64,000 nucleotides of DNA from Cordilura impudica. Taxonomy: Eukaryota; Arthropoda; Insecta; Diptera; Scathophagidae. This document shows positions 22,297-34,923 of the stretch, in pieces (positions within the stretch are counted from its first letter, which is position 1; each line of letters begins with the position of its first letter). Location of the stretch: contig OY821517.1 in NCBI GenBank assembly GCA_963682025.1, forward strand, positions 51,462,662 to 51,526,661. Direction: 5' to 3'. Both the position numbers and the translations under genes were made by a program. The notes beneath the pieces were generated by a model that had not been told where the DNA came from, did no database searches, and saw nothing but the letters and a program-made list of their open reading frames with translations.

Positions 22297-22568
22297 TATA
22301 CCCAATTAGTTACACCTAAGACCAATTCTCTTAACGCCTGGTATAGTGTATCACAAAGTCGGTCTATGCTTTTCTTACCTGTTTTACTTGCTTTTGCATT
22401 AAATATATATCTTGTGTATTACTGTCCCTATTATTTTTGACATCACTGTACAAATACTAAAATAAAGTTTATCTAATAACTTTGAAACTTTATCAATTTC
22501 AATTGCAGTTTTCTAAATTTCTTATAATCATTTCATAAAAGATATTTCTTTTTATAAGTAACACCTAC

Positions 22569-22658
22569 CAAAGATTTCATAAAGGAACTTCCTACCGCCT
22601 TAGGACTGCGCCATGGTTTACCACCTGGTCCTTTTTTCCCCCAAGGATCTTTGCTGGA
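22569..22658 (-). CDS. Unknown host gene, exon 4
   Basis: Thirty codons between a CTGCCTTAG acceptor and a GTAGGTGTT donor, both phase 0. The peptide contains DPWGKKGPGGKPW and SSFMKSL and continues as GWTNKEMLK in exon 5. The PWG-x(2)-GxGG pattern echoes PWGRPGGGAPN in exon 2, suggesting a repeated motif. Too short to stand alone, but splice sites, phase and composition fit. Function not recognised. Confidence 0.75.
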
Positions 22659-22737
22659 CTAAGGCAGGCATAACAAATAAAGAAAGAAAATACCAATAAA
22701 ATTAAAACTCTTCAAAAAATATATGCAAACATCTCAC

Positions 22738-23262
22738 CGGCTTTTCTAATTTATCCAATATTTTCTTGGGTCTCGACATAACTTTAGCCTCCACTTGTGT
22801 GGAACTCCTATGGTCCGTGATCAATGGACATTTGTCACTTTCGGTAACAACAATTTTCTCCAACATTGGTTTACCTTTGGTTGCCGCATTAGGTTTATAA
22901 CGCACCTCGATATCAACATGACCCTTGTTACGGAATGACATTGATGGATGATCTTTTAAGGTAATTTGCAAACTTTCAGCATTTTTAACAGCTTCAGTCG
23001 TAACACCTTCGCCACTACTAGTAACGTTAGTGCCTACATCACGTTCACACACAGTCAAACTGCTACCGGCTGGTATGAGACGTGTATTTTGGCCACCATT
23101 TATATGCTGTACAGCATGATGGGTGTGTGCATTAACACGAGGCACCGAATGATGATGATAATGTGGATGATATGCTACTACGGGATCTAGACAACGTTTG
23201 TGCTTGGCAAAATAATCGCTAAAACGACAGGGTTGCAGTGATGTCAAACGATGTGTGGTGGT
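22738..23262 (-). CDS. Unknown host gene, exon 3 (largest coding exon)
   Basis: A 175-codon exon from a TTTTCCAG acceptor to a GTGAGATG donor, phase 0 at both ends. It starts TTHRLTSLQPCRFSDYFAKH, then has a His-rich stretch (HPHYHHHS ... HTHHAVQH), a region with ITLKDHPSMSFRNKGHVDIE, and a basic end (SRPKKILDKLEKP). There is no signal peptide or membrane segment. The following intron is 79 bp. Composition is unlike the surrounding TEs. I do not recognise the family. Confidence 0.8.
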
Positions 23263-23323
23263 CTGGAAAATATTAATACGATTTATTCAATTAGATATTG
23301 AAAATAATTTATGTTCCACTCAC

Positions 23324-23440
23324 AATAGGCGCTGTTGAATGTAGGCCAATAGCTGTTATATCTTTACGTCTTACATCGATATTGGGAGCTCCACCACCAG
23401 GTCTGCCCCAAGGGCAATGTTTAACAAATAATTCATAATA
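23324..23440 (-). CDS. Unknown host gene, exon 2
   Basis: Thirty-nine codons between an AAATATTTAG acceptor and a GTGAGTGG donor, both phase 0. It encodes YYELFVKHCPWGRPGGGAPN and a basic segment (DVRRKDITAIGLHS). The 61-bp intron to exon 3 is a normal short fly intron. The Trp-Gly/Gly-rich core looks like a conserved motif and is the best query for naming the family. Confidence 0.8.
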
Positions 23441-24356
23441 CTAAATATTAAAAGAAGAAAAACAAAAAAAAAAAAGAAAAGAAGAAAATCATTTTAATTT
23501 TATTTCACTACAGAAAATCCATTGATTTATTATTTGTAGGTGTTTAGTTATTTATTACTGGCAGTCGATTATTTCTTGGCAAATACGTGCAGACACAAAT
23601 TTACACCCCGAAACATTGATTTTCAAATTTATTTTTTTTTTCTTCATTTCACACAATTGTTGCAAAAGTTTCTAAATTTAGTTGGATTTTGATTGAAATT
23701 TATAGGTTGTTGTTATAGTTGCAATACGAAAACACTCACACATCCATGTCTATCTACTTAAACATACACAAGCAAAAAATTCAAAAAGTTTAGTCTGACT
23801 TTGCCAAACTAGAACTCATACATAATACTTGCATTATTAGTCACGCAATTTGCCAAAAAAAAAAAAATAATAATAATATTGATCAAATTGTTGTTAGTTT
23901 ATTGGCAAATAAATGTATTCTTTATAATAATATTACCAGAATATAACGGAACATTTAGTTCCTTATTATGCTCGTTGACAATTTTTCGAAATTGTCTTTT
24001 ATTTATGTACAATTTTCGTATCTACACGCTCATAGTGGATGTTAAAATCTTTATTGTTCTATTGAGGTTAACAACCCCTGCAAATAATATATGTATGTCA
24101 GAGCGACATACACTGTCGCTCACATAAATAGGAACATTATTTTTTTCGGATTTTAACTATTTTCTCTTAAAAAGAATTATTAATTTCTCCTTCTGTTTTC
24201 TAACTCTTCTGTTTGTGAGAAAGTCCCTGGAGACTTTTTGATTTTCAAACTCTCACAACTCCTTAATGTTGCATGGGTTAAATACCGGAACCATAAATGT
24301 ATTCCAAGAAAAAAGTGTGCTGAATCGATAAAGCTAGTTTAAATTTAAAACAATTA

Positions 24357-25488
24357 AGAATATTATAGTCGGTCAAGACCGATTATACGATACCCTATAC
24401 CACGGTTTAGAGACCTTATCTCTTCGGTCCAACTAATTGCATATAGAAAGTAAGCATAAACCATATTTGAGTGGCATTGATATGAATTTATTGGGCTGCA
24501 GATATGAAAAAGTTCATAGCGGGTGCTATATTTATATATGGGGACTAGGTCAAAAAATGGACTGATACCATCCATACTTATTAAAGTCACTTAGTCACTT
24601 GAGAAATATCTGTCCAATATTTTTGTTTTTTGTTACATTTAAGTAAAGATCGGGAAGCAGCTCTATATGGGGCCTATGACTAAGAATTGTCCTATAGGGA
24701 TTATTTCTGGACTATTGATTAATGGATATAATAAACACATACAAACCCAATTTGACTGAGATCTATATGATAATTTGGATCTTATGGCAATTTATGTCGA
24801 TTTCATAGGGGTCATTTTCACGGGCACTAGGTCTGAACATGGACCGAATTTCACCAATTTCAGTAGCGTTCATCCTACGGCCGATAAAACTTATATACCA
24901 AATTTCATCAAAATATATCCATATTTGCGACCTGTAGTTTGATTACATGGTTTACACGGACACACAGATGGACGGACGGACGGACATCGCTAAATCGACT
25001 CAGAAAGTGATTCGGTGTCGATCGGTATAATAAAAGATGGGTCTAGGTCAAATATTTTTGGTAGTAACAAACAGCAGCACAACCTAAAACACATAGTGGT
25101 ATCTATAATATTAATAGGCTAGGCGATTTCTTGTGACCGATGTTTTGTTCTACCGTTTTATCCCGATTTTGACCAAGCGTATATTATTTGAAAGGTATTT
25201 CCTTTTAGCTGTTCACCAGATTTACAGATTTTTCAATTTTGTCCTTTATTTTGAGTAAATTGCATTTAAAGTTGCTACTAACACATACATAAAACTACAC
25301 AATGCTATGTGTGTGTTTATTAAATTTGTTAATGTGTTTGTAATTAAAATGAGTTTGTTTTTTGTGTTGATTTGTGAATTGGCTATAATTGATTAGCATA
25401 ACTTTAGGGTCTCTATTTAATGAAAAAATAAAATTTTCTAGAATTTTCACTCGAATTTCGAGGGCTGGATTCTGCTAGTAGAGTATAA
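24357..25488 (+). repeat. Family A copy split by a Helitron in its terminal hairpin
   Basis: Left end AATATTATAGTCGGTCAAGACC; GGAC core near 24970; it reaches ACACATAGTGGTA at 25101. The next bases, TAGAGTATAAA, appear only at 25479, after a 377-bp Helitron. This is the same dinucleotide (GTGGTA^TAG) used by the other Helitron at 2644/4125. Confidence 0.85.
25102..25478 (+). mobile_element. Helitron family H, 377-bp copy
   Basis: TCTATAATATTAATAGGCTA at the 5' end, TGGATTCTGCTAG at the 3' end, inserted between A and T of family A. It is a longer internal variant that includes the TTGTGTTGATTTGTGAATTG segment. Confidence 0.9.
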
Positions 25489-26115
25489 ATAGTTTACATT
25501 TTATTGAGGTTTAATGACGTTTAGTATGAAGGTTAGTGAAAAAGGCCCTTGTACTATTATTAGCAGAAATCGCTAATGAATTTTGCTGAATTGTGTTTTT
25601 TTTTTTTATATGTATATCTTTTTTCAAAAGAAATATTACTTTGATGATTTTTTTTTGCAAATGTTTTAAAAATTATTTGAATTTGCCATGTACGTGCGAT
25701 ATCGAAAAATTTTGGAATCGGGGTCTCGAGTTTTCGTAATGACTTCGACTCCGACTGCACAACTTCGACTCCGACACCACAGCCCTGGTATCAACTGTGA
25801 AGCGTGTTATTCGCAGTGCTAACCATCGAAAATATTAAAACTGAAAAAAAAAAACACTTTTTTTTTAATTTTTGTATGGCATGGAAATCTGAATGGAATG
25901 AAAAAATGCAACCTGGATGAGCCAGATGGGTACAACTTCTTTATCCATGATCTACGTGAACAAAAAGAACACTTTTTGAATCGTCACCACAGCCGTGAAA
26001 GTGGTATCCTACTCAGGAACCTGTGATCTTCAATTTTTAACTTCTACTTCTACGACGTAATTTTAAACAATAGAGGATGCACATTTTTCTAAATCCTTAT
26101 TTTTCTTTATCCACA

Positions 26116-26400
26116 ATATTAATGAGCAAGGTGATTTTTTGTGACCGATATACAAATTTTAGTTACCAATCGATTTTGACCAAACATAACCCATTTGAAA
26201 GGTATTTATTTTTAGATGCCAACCATATTTACAGATTTTAACCAACTGGAACATTTTTTTTAAAGTAAAATGCATATAAAGTTGCTACTAGCACATACAT
26301 AAAACAAATACTTAAGCTTAAAATAAAAACCATACCATGCTGCAAGTGCGTTTATTAAATTTGTGTAGAATTGTGAATTGGCAAAAAAATAATTAACGAA
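26116..26400 (+). mobile_element. Old Helitron family H fragment
   Basis: The AATATTAATGAGCAAGGTGA start, TTGTGACCGATAT and AAAGTTGCTACTAGCACATA segments match family H with many mismatches. The 3' terminus is not found. Confidence 0.6.
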
Positions 26401-26543
26401 AAAAAACCAAGTTTTGGAGACAAAGTACAAAAAAATATGAGCCAAAATAAAAACTCATGACGAACATTTGAAAAAATTCCAGCTCTAACGATTATACTAT
26501 AAGAGGTGTAGAGTAATTTAGGTGGCACAGGGGCCATTCGAAC

Positions 26544-26665
26544 AGACAGATGGTCATCACTAAATCGACACCGGAAGTGTTTCTGAGTTGATCGGTATCA
26601 TAAAACATGGGTCCACGTGAAATATTTTTGGTAGTTACAAAAATCAGCATAAATTTATCATGCAC
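26544..26665 (+). repeat. Family A fragment
   Basis: Only the segment after the GGAC core is kept (CACTAAATCGACACCGGAAG ... AAATATTTTTGGTAGTTACA). It ends before the terminal hairpin. Confidence 0.6.
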
Positions 26666-26934
26666 TCACCTTAGATTAGTGAGATAAGTGTTGGCAAAAT
26701 ATCATAAATTATGAAACTATTGATAGATAATTCGATAGAAAAAAACCATTTATCGATTTATCGAAAATTTAAAGAACAAGCAATTTAAATTTAATTCCAA
26801 AAACTATCATTATCGATAAAAAGCTAAAAAAAATAAATTTAATTCAATACATCATTTAATCATAATCGAATTTTGTGCAGAAGATCCTGGCAGGCAAAAA
26901 GGCCAATTGATCCATTTATTATTATTCGCGCAAA

Positions 26935-29750
26935 TTTTTATTTATTTATTAATTTAAAGTCTATGGAATTACAAATGTCCTTACAGACTAATATATTTAG
27001 TGTACAAAATACATATAACAAATAAAATAATGACGATTTAATTATTTAGATATAGAATAATTTTACGTTTCAGAGATTTTTTATTTTCGGACATATCTAT
27101 GATGTGGAAAATTCCATTAAATTGCTCACACAACCAGCGAAATGGATCATTAAATCGAAAATAATTAATACTTAAGAGCTTAAAGTTTCTTGTAGGTCTC
27201 AATGGTATATTAATTTGATTTCTACTTAACAAGTAATTGGAGTCAATGTCGCAATGGAATAAATTGAGTAGAAAAGAAATACTAAGCATTGTTCTACGAC
27301 TTTTCAGTGTCGGTAACTTGATTAGAGCAAGTCTGGATTCATAAGAGGATAAGGCACGGGAGTTCCAACCAAGTCCATGTAGACAGAATAAAAGATTGTT
27401 TCTGGACAGATTCGACGAAATTTATATGAATAATGTAACACGGATCCCATATTATAGAATCATATTCCAGGATGGGACGAACCAGGGATGTATATAGCTG
27501 TTTGGTTACATATGGGTCAGAAAATTCTTTACTCCATCGCTTCATAAATCCAAGAACGCCATAAGCTTTGTTTATTGCTGAAAATATATGCAGACGAAAG
27601 TTTAATCTATGATCTGAGAATGTATCAACGGATTCCAATTCACTTTCATTCACAAAATAAGTGTATGTAGATTATTACATCTGTAAAAGGACATATGCTT
27701 GCATTTTTTATATTGAGCTCCATAAGGTTTACATTGCACCATCCACAAAAATTATTTAAATCGGATTGTAGCAAAAAATGTTGAAAGTAATTTTGAAGAG
27801 ACGAAAATAGTTTGACATCATCAGCGTAGAAGAGAATTTTAGAATGTTGAATAACAGAAGGCAGATCATTGATAAGTAAAGTAAAAAGTACTGGACCGAT
27901 ATGACTTCCTTGTGGAACACCAGAAAACACTTCGATTTTTTTCAGAGACAGCGTTTTTAAATTTAACCCGCTGAAATCTGATCGCTAAATAACATTTTAA
28001 CCAGAAAAGTAAAGAATTACTAAAACCCATGGGGTTCAGCTTGTATAATAATAAATTATGATTCACCATATCAAAGGCTTTACTAAGGTCGGTGTAAATT
28101 ACATCAGTTTGCATACGATCTCTAAATCCGTCATTTATAATTGTAGTGAGTTCCAGAACGTTGGTGATTGTAGAACGAGATTTACGAAAGTTGTTATGGA
28201 AAAGTAGGGATGAAACTTGATGAAATAATGAGTCTGTTATAATTTTTTCTAAAAGTTTGGAGATTGCACTCAATTTTGCGATTCCTCTGTAGTTAGACAC
28301 ATTGACCTTATTGCCTGATTTATATAAAGGGATGATATAAGATTCCTTCCATAGACATGGTAAATATCCTGTACGCAAGGACTGATTAAAAAGTATTATT
28401 AGTGGATAGGACAGGGAGTCAGCACAGTGCTTAAGAATATTATTTGGTATTCTATCAGGACCAGGATCAAAAGAATTTTTCAATGTTTTCATGTTACTCT
28501 AAACGACGATGTTGTTATTATCGAAGATGCTTTGGAAATTTCAAAAGAGTATTGTACGGATTGGCCAATATTTTGTATTGAATATGTTGTAGCAAATAAA
28601 TCAGCAAAAACATTACTGATTGGTAAATCATCATCGGCTGAAATTGATCCAAATTTCAAAGATTTAGGATATTCACGTGTTCGACGTTTAGAATTTACAA
28701 AATTGTAAAATGATTTTGGATTCCTCTTAAAATTATGTTTCATACGAGTTAAGTAGTTATTGTAAACCCATTTGTTTTCAATATTATATTCTGATCTAGC
28801 AATTAAATACTTGGTAAAATCAGAGGGGGAACCAGACTTTTTGAATTTTTTATACACTTTATTCTTTATATTTTTGAATTTAGTTATTATTCCATGGTGG
28901 TCCCATTTTTTACGGGTTGAAATCATAGAAACCGTTACAGATATACATGCGTTCAACGTGTTATAAAAGCTTGTGATCATCTCATCATAATCAATAGATG
29001 AAACGGTATTATTCCAGTCAATATCGTATAGTAGAGCATTCATGTTTGAATAATCAGTTTTCGAAAAGCAATAAACATTTTCCTTCTGATTATGCACAGG
29101 ATTCTTAATTGGCAAATTGAATGGAAGCAAAATAAGTAAATTTACTGTACGATGATAACGGTCTTCAGGTAAAGTAATTGGATTGGATGGATGTAGCGAT
29201 ACTTCAGATGGATCATTAATAAAAATTAAATACAAAAGTTTTCCATACGCGTTGAAAATATGATTTACTTGGAAGAGACCATAATCAAATAACGATTCGA
29301 TGAATTCATTTACACAGCCGTTCATAACAACAGAAACCAAATAATTGGTGTTATAAGAATTTGACCACGAAATAGATGGTAAGTTGAAATGGCCAAAAAA
29401 AAGATTAAATCAGATGTTTTAGAATTCAAGAATGATTTTTTCACAGCTGACATATGTTTAATGTAAATATCATCATTGGAACCAGGAGGTACATACGAAC
29501 ATGAGATGTATAGTGATTTGTTTCTTAATTTGATTTTTATCGCAACAAATTCAATATCAGATGCGGAAGAGTCTATAATTTGTTCAGAAGGAAATTTTAC
29601 TGAGACTGCGATTAATACTCCACCTCCACTTTTTTTAGTTATATTAACACGATCTCATCTGTATATATGATATTATCACAAAGAGTTATGAATATTATTA
29701 TTAAGCCAGGTTTCAGTAAAAATAATAATATGGTAATTGAAGTCAAATAA
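26935..29750 (-). pseudogene. Jockey/CR1-like LINE ORF2 (endonuclease plus reverse transcriptase), 5'-truncated
   Basis: Minus strand, in order. An AP-endonuclease remnant from about 29740 (TETWLNNNIHNS, VPPGSNDD, FGHFNLPSISW, FNAYGKLLYLIF, ITLPEDRYH). A linker rich in Lys/Tyr. RT motifs SYIIPLYKSGNK and NYRGIAKLSAISKLLEKII, DLSKAFDMVNHNLLL, a GVPQGSHIGPVLFTLLINDL box, and LFYADDVKLFS with the catalytic YADD. A C-terminal region has YTSLVRPILEYDSIIWDP. Several frameshifts separate the pieces, so it is dead. The 3' end is AT-rich (AATAAATAAATAA) near 26935. LINEs copy by target-primed reverse transcription. Confidence 0.85.
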
Positions 29751-30035
29751 CGGCCAATTCTAAGTATTTACCGCGTACTTTCACAACTTCACTACAGTGT
29801 TAAACAATCTTACAGGGTCAAGTCAATTTTTTAACAACTTCCAGGTAAACAATTTTATACGACTAGCAAAAAGCGTTTGGTAAAAGTAATACACAACAAC
29901 AATACATTTGAATACGCGAGTACATATTTGCCAAAAAGTATTTAGTTTGGCAATTTGCACTTTCCAGAAAGATGCCTACGTTAAAGAATGTCTTCTGTAA
30001 AGGTTATTTACCTTTTATAAGAAACAATATGCTTA

Positions 30036-30525
30036 TTATACCCTACACCAACAACTGTGTGGTCAGGGTATAATGAGTTTATGCTGATGTTTGTAACTAA
30101 CAAAAATATTTTACTTAGTCCCTAGGCAAATAACTCTTAAAGATCGACTTAAATTGCCGTAATGTCAAAATTATCGTATAAATCTCCGTCAAATTTTGTT
30201 TGTATATGTTTATTTCAACTATTAATCAGTAGTCGATTAAATAAAAAATAAAGCCTGTATTACATATAAAGCTGCTCCCTGATTTTCACTTAAATCTATC
30301 AAAAAATTAATATAGAGCACAAATTTGTTTTTTATGTTTTTGAAAAAATAAATGACTTTACCAAAATTGGTTAAGATCGTTAAATTTCTCGACCTAGTCC
30401 TCATATAAATATAGTATCCGATATTAACTTTTTGTTATCTGCTTATATTCTAAATCCAGTTAGTTGTACCTAAACTCATGGTATAGGGTATCGTTAGCCG
30501 GTCTATACTGTTTTTTTTTTTACTT
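30036..30525 (-). repeat. Family A copy, internally deleted
   Basis: Starts with the hairpin side (ACAACTGTGTGGTCAGGGTA) and ends with CATGGTATAGGGTATCG and a mutated palindrome (GCCGGTCTATACTG). The GTCC microsatellite core is absent. Confidence 0.7.
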
Positions 30526-30529
30526 ATTA

Positions 30530-31060
30530 TTTTTTTAATAAGGTGTCAGCTTAAAAAATTTATATGTGAGGTCTGTACATTACAGAAAAAGAAATCGCTT
30601 ACCATATTGTTCTAAAATTAAAAAATAAAATATATATTCGATTGTATCATCAGAAAGAAGGCTTACAATTTTTTATAATGATAAAATAAATACTACTTAG
30701 CTAACAGAGTTATCATTCATCGCAATTCAATTAGCACTAAATGCGGTAGCCACAATGAATCTGTTTTCCGTGTGTAAATGTTGCGATTAGTAGGGAACTG
30801 CATGGAATATTATATGAAAGAACAATGTATTATTAATGAAAAAACTTATTATTAATCTGAGAAACTTTTGAAAATACAATAAAAACATAATTATTACAAT
30901 GTTTAATAGAATCACTGATGATCATTTCAAACAATAACTTAAATCATTGGAATGGAAATAATTAAAATACTCACTGCAAATTATTTAAAATCAATTATAA
31001 AATAAAAACAAAAAAAATAAAACTTTTCAAGAAGAATTGCAAGAAAATTTTTTTTTATTG
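30530..31060. other. No clear feature, except a solo transposon-like end
   Basis: AT-rich. At about 30756-30776 the string AATCTGTTTTCCGTGTGTAA matches the right end of the element at 9277-11163. Nothing else is recognisable. Confidence 0.4.
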
Positions 31061-31079
31061 AGAATAATGATAAGTCGTT

Positions 31080-32570
31080 GTATCTAATTTGTAAAGGTAC
31101 AATTTCCAACTATAAAGAAACCAATTTACATCGTCATTAAGAAGTAAGCCATCCACATTTTTCAATTCAATATCCACTCAATTCAAAATTGTGAACAGAG
31201 AAACTTCAGCCATTGCAATCCGTGCTTCAAAACCAACAAGGATTCTTGTCTGCTTTAAGATGAAGCTACTTTTCTGATAGCTTGGAATATTGCTCGTGCC
31301 AAACGTCCATATAGAGAAGTTGAACTATCAAGCCTCTCCATGTCAAAAATAATTTTAAAATCTGAAAATATTTAGCATCTTATGGCGATAAAACATAATT
31401 TTTTCCTGAGATTTCTCACCTAGCAGAGAAACTTGGAAGAAGTGATTAAAGTTTTCGATCCGGATAATGCAAAACTACTTACATTGATCTCACGGATTTC
31501 TATGTCAAGTCGAACGTCGAATTGTCCAAATTAGCGAAAGTGATGAAAAAAATTTGATGTGTGATTTAAAAAATGGTACAGCATTCAGTTTAGCTCTCGA
31601 CGAGTCTACTAACATTCAGGATGTTCCACAATTAGCCGTTCTTGTGCGCTTTGTATCTTCAGACATAAATGTGAAGGAAGAAATGCTAGACCTAGTAGCT
31701 TTTAGCGAAATAAATCGCGGTATCGATGTCAATATTGCGGTTGATGAAGTGATGCACAGGCTTGAATTGTCTCGTGATAAACTTGCCACTTGCGACTGAC
31801 GAAGCGCCCGCAATGATGGGGAAAAATCAAGGTCTCATTGGGCTTTTAAACAGAGACCCTAATATTTCAAATGTTGTATTCCTTCACTGCATAATTCACC
31901 GCGAGCATCTCATAGCAAAATACTTAATACGAAATTGGGTGGAAGATTGTTTTGAAGATTGCGAATTTTATTAGAACCAATGCCAAAACACATCGTCAAT
32001 TTAAAAACTTTTTGGAAGAATTAAGATTAAATGACGAAGCCCAATGACATCTCCTTATGGTGTGTTGTTTATAGCTGTTAACTTACAATGTTTTAAACCG
32101 TTTTGTAGAACTCCTAAATCCTATCAAATTATTTACCAAAGAAAAAGGAATAGCATATCCCGAACTACAAAATGAAACTTGACTTTCTGATTTAATGTTC
32201 CTTACAGACATTATGAAACATTTGCAAACACTAAATTTGGCTTTACAAAGAAAAGAAAAAGTAATTATATTTAGTTATTTAGTTTTGAAGTTAAGCTTCG
32301 GCTTTTTGTGAACGATCTTAAGTCGAAAATATTTAATCATTTTACATGAGTAAAAGCAAATATAATTGATATCACAGAAGAAACAGTAATAGAATACGAA
32401 GAAAAATTGGAAGAATTGCAAGTGGATTTCAAACGTAGGTTTGAAGATTTGAATAGTATTTTAATCCACACTTTTCACTTTTTGTGAACCCATTATTATT
32501 GAAAATGGATTTCAAATTTCTGAAATAATACTTATTGAAAAAGTGGCTGGTCTTGACAGTATAGGCTCGA
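31080..32570 (+). pseudogene. hAT transposase relic (GTF2IRD2/ZBED-like group)
   Basis: Fragments in three frames follow the order of this hAT group. MCDLKNGTAFSLALDESTN has the first catalytic Asp; QLAVLVRFVSSD follows; TDEAPAMMGKNQGLIGLL has the second catalytic Asp; HCIIHREHLIAKYL, then RQFKNFLEEL-like and LLNRFVELLNPIKLF-like pieces come next. At least eight frameshifts or stops are seen and no C-terminal dimerisation domain is clear. A related copy is at about 58.9-59.9 kb. Confidence 0.75.
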
Positions 32571-34566
32571 TTCTACTACCATAGGGCCTCAAAAAATTCT
32601 GAAAATCAGTGAGACCCTCAAAAAAAGATGTCAACAGTATTTGTTCAACAGCTAATTGTGACTTGGTGATAACACTTAATTATATTTGGTAATAATATAG
32701 CCTTGAAAATATATAGAAAAAATAGTTTTTTTAGTTTTTTCAGCATAACGTACAAGGACTCCTAATTTTTCACTAACAATATTAAAAGAAAATTGTAGCC
32801 ACGATAAAGCTGGACAACTTTGGTGAACATATCTTTATAGTCTAAACGTGTTTACTCACCCTCAATAGCACATAAAACCACCAAAATGTTCGTTTTTGTC
32901 TAAATTATACTTTTATTGCATTTTTTGTACTTTCTTTGTAATTTTTGCATTTATTGTATTGCTGATTTAGGTTTTAAAGTCGAAAAAAGGCGTATTTTCA
33001 TAATTTATTTCTTATCGCGATCTACTGGTCGATCGACAAGGAATTTTAAGTCGATCCCGAGATAACTTAAATCTTAAATTTATATTGTCTAAATTGATTT
33101 TTTGAATACAAATTGGAAAGTTGCTAATGTAGAATATAGAATAATAAAAAGATTTTATTCGTACTTCATTTTAGTGGACTGGTAGTTTTTAAGTTTTGAA
33201 AAAACTTAACGATATATTTTTACAATTTAAGTCTGCTGGTTATTTTTTACGCTCTGATGTTTGAAATTTTTATATTAGTAGTATTTTTTCTGTTGTGAGA
33301 AGTTCTATTTTCTGCAAATAAATAAATTAAATAATTTAAATTTTGCCCAGAATGAGTGTTAAAATGGAGTTTGTTGGTTGATGATATCAAAGTTCTGTAA
33401 CTTTAAAGACAAACAGTAATGAGACAGCTGATTTGTCAATGTCAATCATGTCCTTAAAGATAAAATAAATGTTTATTTTTTAAATTTTAACTATTTCTTT
33501 ATTTCATCTATTAAATTTTACTAAAATTAAAATTTTTCTCATATTGTCGCCATTCCTTCAGAAAATATAATTCAGCTCTTTAGGCCGAAAAGGTTAAGCA
33601 CACCTGTTATAGTATAATATTTGAAGTATCTTGAATAAATTTTCAATTCAAAATTTTAATAAATAAATCTGTGACAACGAATCACCGGAGGCGCCTCGAA
33701 AAAAAGTTTGTTTTGCGGTGAACATCATAACTCGTTGCCGGATCATGTGAAAGAAAAAACCAAAAGGCGTTTAAAAGGTGATATGTTTCCCGAGGTAATT
33801 ACGAAGAGTTTTTTAATATTTTTTTTATTTTTGGCATCCATTTTAAATTGAAAATCACGATTTTTGCTCTAAAAAAAACCCTTCGTAATTACCTAGTAAT
33901 TTATGTGTAGAAATAAGGTATAAATTTTCAAAAGGATCGGTCAAGTAGATTATGAGTTATGATGTTCACGGTCTTCTCAAATGTTGTTTGAGAGAAAATT
34001 GATTTAAATTTTTTAACATATACGTTGTACCGTAGGAGGGCCGGTCGCTGAAAACGCTATATCTTCGGTAGTATTGCTCCGATTTACTTGAAATCTTGAC
34101 AAAACATTCCCCCCCCCCCCCCCCTTCCTTAAGCGTCATTTCAGTGACAAACAAATAATATTTTTTAAATAATCTAGCCTATACAAAGTTTTTATTAAAA
34201 CTCTTTCTTTCCTTATACATATGAGTTTTAATCTCTCCGTGACTGTGCATGACTTTGCGTGACTACTCAAAAATTAATCTATAGTCACAACAAGACTATG
34301 GGCCAAGTTTCAGATCGATTGGATGAGGGGGAATGAGGTTGCCCCATGGCAGACAGACCGAAGGACAGAGAGTATAAGTTAAAAGAAAGAGTTTAAAAAT
34401 TAATATGTTTTCGTGTTTCAGTTTTGAAAAAATTAGTAAAGTGCTTAAATCTACAGTATACCAAACCAACCAAAGATATTCTAAACCAAAAGAAATCAAG
34501 ATGTATTAAAAAGAAAAATATTTAAAGTGATTTATAAAAAGCGAAAATGGATAAGTGCAAAGGTAA

Positions 34567-34923
34567 TCTATAATATTAATAGGCTAGGCGATTTCTTGTG
34601 ACCGCTCTTTTGTTCTACCATTTTATCCCGATTTTGACCAAACGTAAATTATTTGAAAGGTATTTCTTTAGCAGTTTTGCAGATTTACAGATTTTTAAAT
34701 TTTTTCCTTCATTTTGACTTAATTGCATTTAAAGTTGCTACTAACAAATACAAAAAAAAATAGACATATGCTATGTGTGTTTTACTAAATTTTTTAATTT
34801 GTTTGTTAATGAGTTTGTTATCTTCATTCAAAACCATAAATCTGTTAGTTTGTGAATTGGCTAAGTTGAAAAATAATGCTGCCTAGAAATTACACTCGAA
34901 TTTCGACCGCTGGAATCTGCTAG
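34567..34923 (+). mobile_element. Helitron family H, 357-bp copy
   Basis: TCTATAATATTAATAGGCTA at the start, GCTGGAATCTGCTAG at the end, host A and T at the junctions (GGTAA^TATTAA). It belongs to the subtype with the GAGTTTGTTATCTTCATTCA segment, shared with the copies at 51.3 and 61.0 kb. Confidence 0.88.

Larger units (their letters stand above)
17423..22386 (-). repeat. Family A copy expanded to ~5 kb by nested insertions
   Basis: Pieces of one reverse-oriented family A element occur in the right order at about 17423-17966, 18300-18335, 21510-21568 and 22297-22386. They run from the microsatellite-core side (ATAATGGCTTTGTGCTG) to the palindrome side (AAGTCGGTCTATG...CTTACCTG). The gaps are a Helitron, a Tc1 element (itself carrying two further insertions) and a mariner. 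Each gap closes at the expected A^T or TA site. Confidence 0.85.
7797..22568 (-). other. Intron 4 of the host gene (14.8 kb, TE-filled)
   Basis: Bounded by a GTAGGT donor next to exon 4 and the TCTTCAACAG acceptor of exon 5. Most of it is identifiable TE sequence: family A, MITEs, mariner, Tc1, hAT, DD41D, LINE and Helitron, listed separately. 7797-8070 and about 22390-22568 show no recognisable element. Confidence 0.7.

Noticed and set aside
23879..24127. 82-residue plus-strand frame in intron 1
   Set aside because: Hydrophobic AT-rich composition, no splice context, no motif; likely chance.
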